DNA of 64,000 bases from Castanea sativa (taxonomy: Eukaryota > Streptophyta > Magnoliopsida > Fagales > Fagaceae). The notes beneath the pieces are model-generated. The model searched no databases and was not told the origin of the DNA. It was given only the letters and a program-made list of their open reading frames with translations. The stretch is from positions 1,394,001 through 1,458,000 of the forward strand of contig NC_134017.1 of assembly GCF_040712315.1 (NCBI RefSeq), in the 5' to 3' direction. The position numbers and the translations under genes were made by a program. Positions 41,901 to 52,680 of this stretch are shown here, piece by piece (the stretch's first letter is position 1; every line of letters starts with the position of its first letter).

Positions 41901-43383
41901 CTTGTTTCCAATGTCATGTGTCATCCATATGGAAGACATGTACAAGGAAGAAAAGTGACCAAAATGCATTTCAAGCAAAACAGATAGTTTAGCGGGCTTT
42001 TTTTTTATGTATTTATTTTTATTTTTGGTATTCTGCACAAAAACTATTAGTCTTATTGAATATTTGTGTGGCGCACAGAAATGCACTTTTGGAGTTGGAA
42101 TAAGGTGACCCAATATTGCCTAATGTTACTTGTAGGAACCTTTGTAATGCTGTTGCCGTAAGATTTGAAGATAAATTACAATGATGATAATGACAATGAT
42201 TAACAAACTAATGATATCTTTATCATTGTATGTTGATTGATAAATTTACAGGAAAAGCGGGAGGAGACCTTTGAGGAATTGCAGGACTTGTTTGAAGAGT
42301 TGTTTCAAGGGAACGATGACACTTTTGGCTCAAGCTCACAGACTACAACCAGTGAAACTTCTAGTTCCAACAACAAACGCAATTCCTCTGAAATGAATTT
42401 TGGGAATTCAGATTTGGAGGGTAACTTGAACTTTCAGAATTTCTGTCTAGGGGTTAGTGCACTTTATGTAGTTAATGGACTCTTTTTTATTTTTTTGGAT
42501 CCTTTCATTTCCTGTGAAAATTTAAAAAAAAAAAATTATTAATTTTAGGCTTATAAAAAATGCAGTGTTTTTAGGCTCATCACAATTTTGCTTGCATGCA
42601 CCATACAGTGCACCTCTTTCTTTTTTCCTTTCCCTGGGAAATGATATCAACAGACTATAGAAGCTCTAAGCTCTAAAGTCTAAACTTAGAGGATGGCTGA
42701 AAATACATAATTTTTTAAATGCATGGCTGAGAATTTTCACCTTAACAAGACTGGGAATCAATTAGGTGTTGGCTTTGCTACCAAAAAAAAAATACAGGTG
42801 TTGGCTTGTACCATAATGATTATTAGGAATTTGAATAAAGTGCTTAGAATTTTGAAACTTCCAGTTCAATTTCTTACATAAATGAACAATCACTTGTAAC
42901 ATGAACCTTACTGATAGTTGATTAATCTTTTGGCATGTTATAAAATTGTACATCGGTAAATAGAAGAAAAATATCCCTCTTAGTAATAGCCTTTGCAAAA
43001 ATTATTTCTAAGATTTGTTGTAAAAGTTTGACCTTAAAATTGAAGCAACATTACAATGAACTCAGTAATTTGTACTCAACAATCAACATAGTGTTAGACA
43101 TGCCAACCGGTTCTACTTCTTTGTCAATATTATTTATTTGACTTGTGCTAAGTTGTCTGTGAATACTAAGATCAAAACTGAAGGTTCTTGTATCGGCAGC
43201 ATGCTGATTTATTATTCATAATTGTGTTAAAGACAGGTGGAACAGCAAGAAGATGCCATGAAGGGCAAGGGGGCAAGAGAAGTTCCAGGAGGAGCCGGCG
43301 ATAGACGAAGACATGGCAGGAAACAAAAGGTTTCATCTGGTCATGATGTCTCCTCCACCGACTGTTCTAGCATCTCTGTTTGA
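38925..43383 (+). CDS. J-domain (DnaJ/HSP40) co-chaperone, short type
   Basis: Class C-type J protein expected to stimulate Hsp70 ATPase activity through its J domain; client and location are unknown. Exons by hand: 38925-39032, 39337-39430, 39679-39749, 40462-40518, 42252-42452 and 43237-43383. These total 678 nt, 225 residues plus stop, in one frame with GT-AG introns. The J domain spans about residues 10-80: DLYAVLGLEKECTSSELRNA, YKKLAL, then RWHPDRC with the key HPD at residues 39-41 spanning the exon 1/2 join region, then FQAIQQAYSVLSD and KRFLYDVGVYDSD. An acidic patch and GMGDFLNEMAVMMSQTKSN follow, then EELQDLFEELFQ, a Ser/Asn-rich stretch, and a basic C-terminus (RRHGRKQK). No G/F region, zinc finger or signal peptide is present. 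It resembles small plant proteins annotated as DnaJ heat-shock N-terminal domain proteins. Introns 3 and 4 have gained repeats. Confidence 0.92.
40225..40435. mobile_element. Hairpin MITE in DnaJ intron 3
   Basis: ATGTTTCGAAAATATGCATC near 40266 pairs with the complement of GGCATGTTTTCGAAACAT near 40332. A second near-perfect hairpin at 40364-40413 has TGCGCCTGGTGTATAAG and its complement (about 22 of 24 paired), with a perfect 15-bp core TGTATAAGACCTTTG facing CAAAGGTCTTATACA over a 2-base loop. Confidence 0.65.
40546..41265. repeat. 360-bp tandem duplication in DnaJ intron 4
   Basis: The two units (about 40546-40905 and 40906-41265) are almost identical across 360 bp, with about half a dozen substitutions. 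Each includes GAGTCTTGTTTGATTATTTA at the same offset (40561 and 40921) and the first part of a CCGCTTATTTTGCTGAAA MITE. Only the second unit runs into the rest of that MITE. The join lies in a TTTTT stretch, suggesting microhomology or replication slippage. Confidence 0.93.
41165..41412. mobile_element. CCGCTTATTTTGCTGAAA-family MITE in DnaJ intron 4
   Basis: Starts TGGTGTGTTTAGATACCGC and ends CAATACAAACGGAGCC. It contains a perfect 14-bp-arm hairpin at 41274-41315 (CACTTGGCTGGTCC facing GGACCAGCCAAGTG) and repeated CAGACGC units near the right end. Confidence 0.65.
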
Positions 43384-45033
43384 TGATCCACTAATTCATT
43401 CACCATTAGTTGCAAATCCAATATTAGCATTTCGGATAGCTTAAAAAATTGACTTGACCTTGAGAGGGATGATGCACCATATATCCAGGAAAATACTACA
43501 AAATTGTTTTTGCTTATATAAGTGGATGCGGTGACAATACTGGCACCAGTGGAATCATGAATCCTTGTTCTAGCCCATTGTACTGCTTTGCCATCGCTAA
43601 GCCAGTGTTCAATCTTAATTTTTTTAGTTGCTGTGCCTTGCTTCCAAGCATTTGTTATGTTACTTTGGAAACAAATAAATGATTTCTTCTCCAGACTCTG
43701 GTCACTATTATTGTTAGTCCAAAACTGAGAAATCTCCTACCTCAAATTGTTTAGTGAACTAGTCAAAGAGTTAGTGAATGTGATGCATTTACGTGCTAAT
43801 GCGCGAGAGAGAGAATATTAACCTTGGGCTGTCAATGAAGTAGAGAAGTAAAAGCCAGGGTGCAATAAATTTCTATGTAAAATTTCTTTCTATTATTGTG
43901 CCAAGCATTGTGTAGTCTAAATCAAACATTTGGACCATGCTAGTGTGCTCTCAAGGGAAAAAACTTAGGTGCTCTGGGACAATGCTCTATCACATGAGGG
44001 ATGGACTCCACACATGGGTCTTGTCATGGGATCCACCTCTTATGTGAGAGACGGGAGCATTGCTCTTGGAGCATGTAAGAATTACTTGCTCTCAGGCAGC
44101 AAATGTAGGGTTGGTTCGTAAAGGCTGTGGTTTGCCTCACTTTAATAGAGGAAATGGCATCCATTTTTGTGTATAAGATGGAGCTTTTGGTTGTCCTGTT
44201 CTTTGACTCATATAAAAGAAACCAATGGACTTTGCAGCCATGTGTTACGCATATAGATAAGAATGGGTTTCAAAATCTGAAGTCATTTGCAATAGTTTAA
44301 TCGGTCACTGATGGCAAGTCAAATTGAGCATACGTCCAATATTAGTATGAAATTAATGATGGTCATTTTCCATTCCAAAAAAACAAAAACAAAAAAATGA
44401 TGGTCATTTTTTCTGTTAAATGGAGTGGACTCCACTTATCTTAGTGTGAATCCTAGTCAATTAGCTTTTATTCTATCAGTCTTGTTGAGTAGGAAAGCTC
44501 TAAGGACACCAAAAGGTCTACACAAGGTGACAAAAGGCATTTCAAGCAATGGGTTGTCTCGCATTTTTTGTTGCCAAGTACGCAGTCACGCAGGTATGGT
44601 CATTTTCCTTACGAGCTGACAAATTGAATCTATCTAGCTACAGTTTTTTAGGCTGAATTGATCAATGTGTTATCTTTTTCAAACACAATTAGAGTCGCGT
44701 TGCCTTTTCCATGTGTGAATGTTTGTTTCTAAAAAAGAAAAAAAATAACCATGTGATTTATTGGCAAATGTATTAGAATGATTTTTTTTTTTTTTGAGAA
44801 GGGTATTAGAATGAATTGGTGAACATAAAGTATAGCATCTAAAAAAATGTTAAGGATGACAATGGGGCTGAGCAGATTGAAGATATTTAACTAATCCTAA
44901 TGAGACTCATGAGATAAGGATGAAAGATAAAAGAAAAAACAAAACAATTGTAAGAGTATTAAGAAAAAATTAGAGAAGTTTTTTAAAATTGATAATGAGA
45001 TATGTATAAAAACAAATAAATTTGAACTAAGAT

Positions 45034-45079
<46 letters not shown>

Positions 45080-45154
45080 AGAAAAATGTTTGGTTTCAAA
45101 CATGTTTATAGCTTTAGGTTTAAAATGGTAGGTGTACTATTATGTGCAATGCAC
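43384..45154. other. DnaJ 3' flank and intergenic DNA
   Basis: A polyadenylation-like AATAAA at about 43673 fits the end of the DnaJ transcript. Around 43935-44095, GTGCTCTGGGACAATGCTCT and GAGCATTGCTCTTGGAGCAT form imperfect inverted motifs, a likely MITE scrap. (CA)n then (TA)n at 45035-45077. No gene recognised; the open frame at 44425-44619 is unsupported. Confidence 0.45.
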
Positions 45155-45755
45155 CTAAAATACAAATGTTATCTTCAAGTACAAACATATTTGATACCAA
45201 ATTCTGTCCAAAATAAATTATATATGTATATATTTAGTGGAGGATGGGGTAAGGTGAGATGGGACGAAACAAGCAAAATCCATTCTTGCCTGTCACCTTT
45301 TTGGGACCAGAAAAATTTGCGTGAGACGAAGTAGGGTAAGAGTGATTTAAGCAGGCTGAGATGCTTTTACCATCCTATCAATCGTATCAAGAAAGAGACT
45401 TAAGTATAATACTTATGTGTTATTCTTTATGTTCTCTTTTTAAGATTCTGTCATGTAAATATTTTTTATGAAATTGAAGTACGTTTTTTAATTAAGTAAG
45501 TACATGGTTGAATCTTAAACGGAAAATTTAAAAAACAGTACCTCAAGTAATATATCTTAATTTTGTCCAACTGTATCTTACTCTAAAATATAAGTTAAAG
45601 AAATTTAGATTAAAAAACTAAAAGTGAAAAAAAAAAAAAGGCAATATTGTAGATATGGCGCCGACAAGGGATATTAAGTTTGGAGTGCCCACAAGTGGGA
45701 TGTGAATGCAGTCCACACGCCAATAAAACCCTCATTCGTCTGCCTCCTTTTAATT
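45155..45755. repeat. Duplicated block, copy A
   Basis: Shares ordered landmarks with copy B (46475-47040): ACAAATGTTATCTTCAAGTA, GGGGTAAGGTGAGATG, ACCCTAAAATATAAGTT-like text, GCAATATTGTAGATA, CGCCGACAAGGGATATTAAG and CACAAGTGGGATGTGAATGC. Both copies have the same orientation. Within copy A, 45428-45570 is the dispersed repeat also present at 14385-14527. Confidence 0.8.
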
Positions 45756-45889
45756 TAAGGCGGCCCCCACAATCCCACACAATTTCATGTATAAATCTCT
45801 GATATACTTTTCGGTTTAAAAGTCATGGCCCCAAGCATGATTTTGAACCCAACCGTTTAATTAACGGAAAGAAAGAGTATTAAAGTTTA

Positions 45890-46294
45890 CTAGTCTCGTC
45901 ACACGCGCTTCGCGCGTGCAATGAGACTTTTCTCTTTTAGTGGTCTTATTTTGTAAAAAAAAATTGTATTTAATTATTTTATTTATATATATATGATTTT
46001 TATTTTAAAAATCTAATTTATAAGTGAATAAATCAATTTAAAAATTAATAGGAGAGTGGTCCTATTTTTTAGGCAATATTTCAGTGGGAGTTGGAGTTGC
46101 ATTTTTACCAGATTGTCCTTGAGTTTTGTCTCTATTTAAACATAAGACTGTAGAGGCATCTTTGAACTAAAAAATGAATTTTTACCGGATTGTCCTTTAG
46201 TTTTGTCTCTACTTAAACATAGGACTGTAGGGGTATTTTTGAACTAAAAAAATAGGAATCCAAACAGAGGAAGCCCCTTAAATAGTAGTATAGA
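45890..46294 (-). mobile_element. Complete non-autonomous Helitron, 405 bp
   Basis: On the minus strand the element begins TCTATACTACTATTTAAGG and ends GACGAGACTAG. It sits between an A (46295) and a T (complement of 45889), the A/T insertion rule of Helitrons, with no target duplication. A strong terminal hairpin CACGCGC-gaa-GCGCGTG (45902-45918) lies about a dozen bases before the CTAG end, the Helitron hallmark. The interior has two tandem units of about 80 bp (about 46108-46250) and no Rep/helicase gene, so it depends on a partner. Confidence 0.85.
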
Positions 46295-46474
46295 TGAAGT
46301 CACACCGAGGTTTAATCGATGTCACAGTGTGATACGTCATTTAATTTTTAATATATTTAATATTTAAATTGATTTATATTTATTTATTTTTCATTCCTAA
46401 CTAAAAAGATATGTGTAGCCCGATATGTCAAAAAAATATATATATATAATAAATAAATTATATATACATATATA

Positions 46475-46543
46475 GAAGTACAAATGTCATCTTCAAGTAC
46501 AAAATACAAACATGTTTGAAATCAAATTCTATCCAAAAAAATA

Positions 46544-46588
<45 letters not shown>

Positions 46589-47040
46589 ATGTATACATTC
46601 GAAAATGGGGCAAGGTGAAATGAATGGAGACAAGCAAAACTCGTCCTTGTTCCTAACTTTTACAGCACAAGGAAAATTCATGTGAGACAAAAAGTGGTTT
46701 AAGCGGGATTAGACATTTTACCATCCCTATAAATTGTACCTTACCCTAAAATATAAGTTAGAAGAGTGTGAGACAAATAGTGGTTTAAGCGGGATAAGTC
46801 TTTTTACCATATCTATAAATTGTACCTTACCCTAAAATATAAGTTATAAGAGATTTAGATTTTTTTTTTTTTTGGTGAAAAAAAAAAGAAGAAGAAGAAA
46901 AGAAATGGCAATATTGTAGATACGACGCCGACAAGGGATATTAAGTTTGGGCCTGCGGGCCTAAAGCACGTGGTTAGAGACCCCACAAGTGGGATGTGAA
47001 TGCAGTCCACACGCTAACCAAAACCCTCATTTGTCTGCCT
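46475..47040. repeat. Duplicated block, copy B
   Basis: Second copy of the 45155-45755 block. It has a TA run at about 46553-46580 and an internal tandem repeat of about 85 bp (about 46682-46766 and 46767-46850, each with AGTGGTTTAAGCGGGAT). It also contains a segment GGCCTGCGGGCCTAAAGCAC that copy A lacks. Copies A and B flank the Helitron. Confidence 0.8.
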
Positions 47041-47634
47041 TATTTTCCATGGAAAAATCTCCGATCTACTTTTGGGTTTGAAAGTAATGGACCCCCAAGT
47101 CAATTCAAGTTGATTCATGTCTCAAATCACAAACACAAAACACAATAAATGGTCTTCCTTTCTCCACATATTTTCGTCAGCAACTCAAAATTCACAATGT
47201 CATGTTACAGTATTACACTTACACACAAGTTGGTTGGCCAACTTGCTTTGCTCACCTTCTGTGATTAACAGTCTTCAATTAGACATGGGTTCTTTTCTTT
47301 TGATTCTTTTAGTGTGGAGATCATTGATTTTGATCTTTTAAACATGACTTTGTGTGGAGTTAAATCATTTTAAATGGTATTAGTTTAATCAATTCTTCCA
47401 AGTTGTAATTGCTTTTTAATTATTTGCGCTGTAATAGGGATAATATGAAAGTTGGAGTTGTAGTAGTGATTGGATCCTTACCTAATTTTGTGCTTAGCAG
47501 CTAGCTAGGAGAATCCATACTTTCTACTTTCTATCCATGAAAAGAGATAAATAATTGAAGTGAAATATGGCTTACAGCACATTCAATTTGGCATTTACTT
47601 CATTTTCTTTCTCGGTTTAACAAAGCTTTGATAA
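47041..47634. other. Intergenic, no gene recognised
   Basis: The open frame at 47117-47341 has no family resemblance. No repeats were identified before the Mutator-like element. Confidence 0.4.
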
Positions 47635-47916
47635 TATATTTTTGAGTAAATTACGTAATTGGTCCCTATCTTTTATACAAAATATCAATTTGATCCCTAA
47701 TCTTTCAATTATGTTTATTTAGTCTCTAACCTTTTAATATTGTATCAATTTAATCTCTGCTGTTATCAATTGAATGAAAAATTTTAATGTATCACCCATG
47801 TCAAATTTTTTTGTAAAAAAAAAAAAGTTTATGTTCCCACGTGAGTTTTAAAGTTCGGGGAAAATTCTAAAATCTAATATTTCTGCTCCTTCTACAAGCT
47901 TAACTTCATCTAAGAA

Positions 47917-48056
47917 GTCAAATTTGACATGTGCGGCTTGTGTCCAGTGGCAGTTGCCACTGGACACGTTGGATCTTAGACATGTGTCCGTATCCTGACA
48001 TGTCTAATGACAACTGCCACTAGACACAAGCTACTCTCAAATTTGACATAGGAAAT
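47917..48056. repeat. Nested inverted repeats inside the Pack-MULE
   Basis: At 47940-47967 a perfect 13-bp-arm palindrome, GTGTCCAGTGGCA facing TGCCACTGGACAC, has a 2-base centre. A third related copy, inverted, ends at GTAGCTTGTGTCTAGTGGC (complement) near 48034, and TCAAATTTGACATG near 47920 has an inverted partner CTCAAATTTGACAT near 48040. Confidence 0.8.
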
Positions 48057-48222
48057 ACCAGTTAATGTGCTTTAAAAAATGTATTGAAACTTTCTTTAAT
48101 CTATCATTTATTTGATCTCTCTTTTGTATTTGTAACCACATGAAACCATTAAATCTAGAGGCAGAGTTTCACAATCAAATCTCAGAGAAGTGAAAAAAAA
48201 ACATTTTTTTTAGGAAAAAGAA

Positions 48223-48520
48223 GAAACTGGTGGTGACCATGTAAAGCTTGCTGTCTAGGCTTCCAAATAGAAGCAAATCTTTGGTATTGTCCAAAGCTTC
48301 CATGATAAAAATGAGAGCCTTAACAGTCTCTTCAGAGATTTTGACCTTGATCTCTTCCTAATCTTTGAACAAAGGCTTCAAAAGCCTCAATCTCCTATTG
48401 AGAGCGTGACACTGCCTTCTAAAAATGCATCTGAAGTCTAAGATCTTGGAGTAGTCCACATCGTTGATATGATTCCCAAGTAGCACAACTATTTGGCCCT
48501 CCATATACAGTAGGAGTAGC
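48223..48520 (-). pseudogene. U-box E3 ligase (PUB13/14-type) N-terminal fragment
   Basis: The minus-strand frame reads FRCIFRRQCHALNRRLRLLK then PLFKD, a stop (48358-48360), then [40 protein letters not shown]. This matches the U-box N-terminal domain found before the U-box and ARM repeats in plant PUB proteins of the PUB12/13/14 group: a C..L.RRL+LL.P.F+.I stretch, then ET..AL..L..AL..AKDLL.FGS..SK.Y. Only about 100 of some 600 residues remain, with no U-box or ARM repeats. It lies wholly inside the Mutator-like element, so it is a captured fragment rather than a decayed resident gene. Confidence 0.75.
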
Positions 48521-48861
48521 TTTGCTTGGTGCCATTTTTTGTTTCCTAGGTCTTAAAATACTAGATAGACTTTTAATTTAGGTTAAGCACTATATTTTTT
48601 TAACACACGGGTGAACAGAAATTTGGGCTTTTTAATTTGACGTGGCTTTACACTTGGGCATTGATGTGTACGGAAAATCAATTTTTTATTATTTTGTTTG
48701 ATACATCATTTTTTTTTTCCATCTAAAGGGTAACGACATGGACTAAATTGACACGACACTAAAATGTTAGGGACTAAATTGACACAATTAAAAGATTAGG
48801 GACCCAATTGACATTTGGTGTAAAAGATAGGGGCTAATTATGTAGTTTATTCTATATTTTT

Positions 48862-49158
48862 CCTTTGCAAATCAACAAGGGATTTTCAAGATTGGATTAG
48901 ACTAATTTAGAGATAATAGAGGATAATTTTGGATAGAATGAAATAGCAGAAAATAATACATGCGGACAACCCTAATTTGTATGTTAAGAATTTGTAGCCA
49001 ATTAGTAGTGTTGTAAATGTAGCAATGACATAATAGAAAATTAGGGAAATTTGATAGTTGATTATATCAACAATTCTTAAAAAAATAGATACATTACTTA
49101 TCAAATCATTAAATGTTTCATGGACTTGCTTAAAAAAAGTTTAAAATTCTCATATTCA
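48862..49158. other. Short intergenic gap
   Basis: Nothing recognised; the open frame on the minus strand is AT-driven. Confidence 0.4.
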
Positions 49159-49328
49159 TGGTCCGTTTGGGATCCGCTTATTTTGCTGAAATTGAAAACT
49201 TTTTGTTAAAATCACTATAGCTAAAGGTAAAATTTAACTGAAATAGTACAATGGGACCCATGAATAGTACCAAAAATAAGCTGAATAGTAAAATAAGTTG
49301 GCAAAAATAATTTTTGCCAAATAGATAC
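49159..49328. mobile_element. 170-bp MITE of the TTATTTTGCTGAAA family, TSD TCA
   Basis: Starts TGGTCCGTTTGGGATCCGC and ends GCCAAATAGATAC. TCA flanks both sides (49156-49158 and 49329-49331). This copy gives the clearest ends for the family. Confidence 0.65.
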
Positions 49329-49331
49329 TCA

Positions 49332-49613
49332 ATGAGGTAACCATTTTATAGTCGTGTGGTTAGCTAGTTGTCAAATGGTCTTTCAATCAAAATAATGTAG
49401 AACAGACAATATAAACCTTTTTTAGCGGAGAGACCGTCAAAAGTTAACACATGGGAAATTCAATAAGAAAAAAAGTACTAGTAAAAAGTTAGAAATCATT
49501 GGTGACAGCGATGGAATTGCATGAAATTTGGTGATGTGAAGGGAAACGGTGGTGGAAGTAAAACTCATTGCCTTTGGCCGCAAACAAAGCCGCTTCTTGG
49601 GAAAATTACTTGA
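49332..49613. other. Short intergenic gap
   Basis: No gene or repeat recognised. Confidence 0.4.
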
Positions 49614-49616
49614 TTA

Positions 49617-50379
49617 GAGCAATTGCACTAGTCAATGTAAAATAGAAAAAAATTGTGCATTTTACACTTTTTTTGCTCAAAAACTACCTACATTAATGTG
49701 TTTATAATATTGTTTATATGCAAAATTGCTACAGTAACCATGTAAATATTCACGGTTACTGTAGCTTTTTATTCTACTAGTTTTTTTTTTCTCTCCCTTG
49801 TCAGACTCTCTCTCCCCATACTGTCTTCATCGTGAAGAAGAAAAAGAAAAGAAGATCTAACATCAACCTCCTCCAACCCACCACCACACCAACCCACCAC
49901 CACAGCAACTCAGCACCACCCAACTACCACCACTACAACCCATTCCAAAAGTTGATAATCCAACACAAAATCAAACCAAATCAACCCAAACCTATTGGAA
50001 AACCCATCACAACCCCAACTTAAAATCAACCAAAAACAAAATCAAATCAAAAGCAAACTCATAAAAAAATCCATAAGAAAACCCAAAGGAAAACCCAGTA
50101 GTGCCACTGATATAATCTTGGAGCTGTTGCTGGAGCTTCTACCAATGTCGTCGGATCTGCCAATATGACCTTGTGTGTGGCTATCTGGGATGAGAGTGTG
50201 TGGCGGTTTAGGATAAGAGAGAGGTAGAGGGAGAGTTGATAAAGAGAGCATATGTCATCGTGAGATTGAGATGAGATAATCTAATGTAGGTGTTTTGTAA
50301 AAATGGTTGTGTAAAATAGAAAAAGTAGGTTCTTTTTGTAAAATAGATAGAAATTTTTAGAAAGCTAATGTAATTGCTC
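49617..50379. mobile_element. 763-bp PIF/Harbinger-like non-autonomous element, TSD TTA
   Basis: Ends GAGCAATTGCACTAG and complement GAGCAATTACATTAG (nearly identical). Flanked by TTA at 49614-49616 and 50380-50382. Inside, GGTTACTGTAGC and GCTACAGTAACC form a hairpin near 49730-49768. The low-complexity CCACCACC region and the open frames on both strands are unlikely to be genes. Confidence 0.75.
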
Positions 50380-50382
50380 TTA

Positions 50383-50875
50383 AGCCCTTGAAATTTGTTC
50401 TTTTACCTTTTAGATAATATTTATTTTCTTAATAACTTTTATTTTAAATTTAGAATAAGATCTCTTCTGTTTTAAGATTTTTCTTAAAGACAATAGTTTT
50501 AATTTCCGTAATTATTTAAATTTTACTTTTTTTTTTGTAAAACTATTTTGCTACCTAATTTCGTTATTAGAGCAAATTAGGATTTTTTTCTGTGTTTTCC
50601 TAATTGCCATAGATTTTCCTTTTACTATTAATTAAATGCATTGTATCCTCCAAAAAAATTCAGTTTTTAGATTTATAAAAATATAGACTTTTGTTTATTA
50701 TTTTTCAGATTCCAGAATTTCATCATTTTGTGGATTTAAAGAACCCTATGAATTCAAGGTTTTTATATAAGAGCTACCATGTTAATTTTTTTTTCCCATT
50801 TAGAAAGTAACGTGTTGATTTTGGGTAATTTCCACAACATTACAAAATGCTTTTGACATTTTCATATCTAATTAC
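50383..50875. other. Intergenic, no gene recognised
   Basis: AT-rich, no exon-like sequence or clear repeat. Confidence 0.4.
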
Positions 50876-50878
50876 TCA

Positions 50879-51028
50879 AGGCCCGTTTGGTACATGTGTT
50901 TAAAAATTGAAAATTGTTGTTTGAAAGCATTTGTGAAAATACGTGTGGGTAAAAAAATGTGTGAAAATACATATAATGTTGTTCAAAAACTGAAAATTGT
51001 TATTTAAAAACACAAACCAAACACTCCC
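50879..51028. mobile_element. 150-bp MITE, TSD TCA
   Basis: Ends AGGCCCGTTTGGTACATGTG and complement GGGAGTGTTTGGTTTGTG, flanked by TCA at 50876-50878 and 51029-51031. Internal AAAATACRTGTGGG/ATGTGTGAAAATACAT text matches the reversed copy at 3848-3987. Confidence 0.65.
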
Positions 51029-51031
51029 TCA

Positions 51032-52680
51032 GTTGTCTAAAAAGATTCTTTAAAAAAAAATTAAAAAGAGAGAGAGAACATTGCGTAAGGTTATTTTTGT
51101 GCCCTTCAAAATAAATGTCATTGACACCTTCCAAAAATATGATACAAATTTCCAGAAATATCAATATCTTTTCGAATATAGAAGGAATTGTAACAGCTTG
51201 AATCTATAAAAATTATTATAGATTCAAGTTGCTACAAATCCTTTTATTATTGGAATATAGATGAAAAATTGTAGAACCTCGTGTGTCCATTTTTTAAATT
51301 AAAATATTGCTAAGTCAAGCATCCATAAGGCCTCTCTCATACTCGAGAGCCGAGACAAATCTTCAAATTAGCATATGCTATTGCACGGGAGAAACCTTTA
51401 ATGATGATGGGGACAAGTTGTGACAGAAGGGGAAAGATCGTGATAATTAAAGTGGACAAGTTGATTGATAGGGAATACTAAGAAAAGTTTAAGAAGGTAC
51501 AAAGTTGATGTTTAATGCAACAAGTTGAGATTTAAGAATATGGATTATGAGAACATGTTAATATAAAGTAATCCCAAAAATCTTTTCTGGTCTTGGAAAA
51601 ATCATAAAATATTCACTCTCTCTCCTTTCAATAATGATTCTACAATTGTTAGAATGAAGTAAATATTTTCAACTTGCAGAGAGGTGTTTGTAGAAACTTA
51701 TGCATGTATGGCGTATGTGATGATGCAGCCTATAAATATTATGATAAACGATTCTGTTTAAAGAATTGAGTATGTGAGTGTGTACTTTTATTCCCCTCTA
51801 GAAGTGGCTTTATATCCTTATGCTATATAGCAGTTTAGACTTTAGAGTCTCTTAACTGTTCTCCTCTACGGATTTGGTAAGGTTTCGTGGGTTCAATGAG
51901 AGCGTTCAAAGACCTATCAATGGTAAATAGAATGTACTAATTGAATTTTAACTCAATTATAACATTAAATGGAAGTCCAAAAAATGATCACATTCTACCG
52001 ATTAAATAGAATGTTGACAATTGCATCAAGTCATGAAACAAAAATTGAATGCAACTTTCCATATTGGTGAGTAACACCTAGTACCACTAACCAAAAAATA
52101 GAGCTAGAATCCCTATAGCAGTAATGAGATTATTATAAGAAGTAGATAAAAAAATTTTAAAAAATTAAAAATGACCGTCAGTGATATAACTTATAAGTGG
52201 TAGTCGGTCTAGTAACTAAAACTAACGGTTGCTGCCATTACCATATGCGACTTGTCGTATAAGTAGGACAACCATGGTTATGACTGCTTGGTTAATGGGT
52301 GGGGCTGTCTTTAGAATGACGAAAATGCCATGTCCATGCCTGGTGTGATTTGTTCTGCTCTTTCCTGCACAAGTTTTTGGTGCTCAAAAGAAGTGATGGG
52401 TTAAGTGCATTCCATTGATATATGTTATTTATTTATTTTTATTGTAATTGACTAACTTTCTTTAGGTAGTCCAAGCCACTTTTTACTAGAGGAGTATTCA
52501 TTTATTAATTTTTAATATATAGAAATTTATTAAATTCCTTTTTCACTAATACTTTTGAGTACTTTTTAACTTTTTAACAAAAACGCGAACACGCACATAC
52601 ATATACACACGCGCGCGTGCCCTTTCTCTATATTTTTTTAAATATTTATCTTATCAATATCAAAGTTAACTTATTAATTA
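51032..52680. other. Intergenic, no gene recognised
   Basis: Contains small inverted motifs (GAATCTATAAAAATTATTATAGATTC near 51199, a short palindrome) and an alternating ACACGCGCGCGTG tract near 52606. No coding features. Confidence 0.4.

Larger units (their letters stand above)
47644..48852. mobile_element. Pack-MULE-like element carrying a U-box gene fragment
   Basis: Terminal inverted repeats of about 170-190 bp. The left begins GAGTAAATTACGTAATTGGT and the right ends with the complement of GAATAAACTACATAATTAGC; CCCTATCTTTTA, CCTAATCTTT and TTTAGTC follow in both arms. A perfect 9-bp target duplication TATATTTTT lies at 47635-47643 and 48853-48861, which defines the Mutator superfamily. 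Between the arms lie a nested palindromic region (about 47917-48056) and, on the minus strand, a degraded piece of a plant U-box E3 ligase gene (48223-48520). A MULE with captured host gene sequence and no transposase is a Pack-MULE. Confidence 0.85.

Noticed and set aside
42237..42542. A separate 101-residue gene
   Set aside because: It is exon 5 of the DnaJ gene read through its splice sites; the true exon is 42252-42452.
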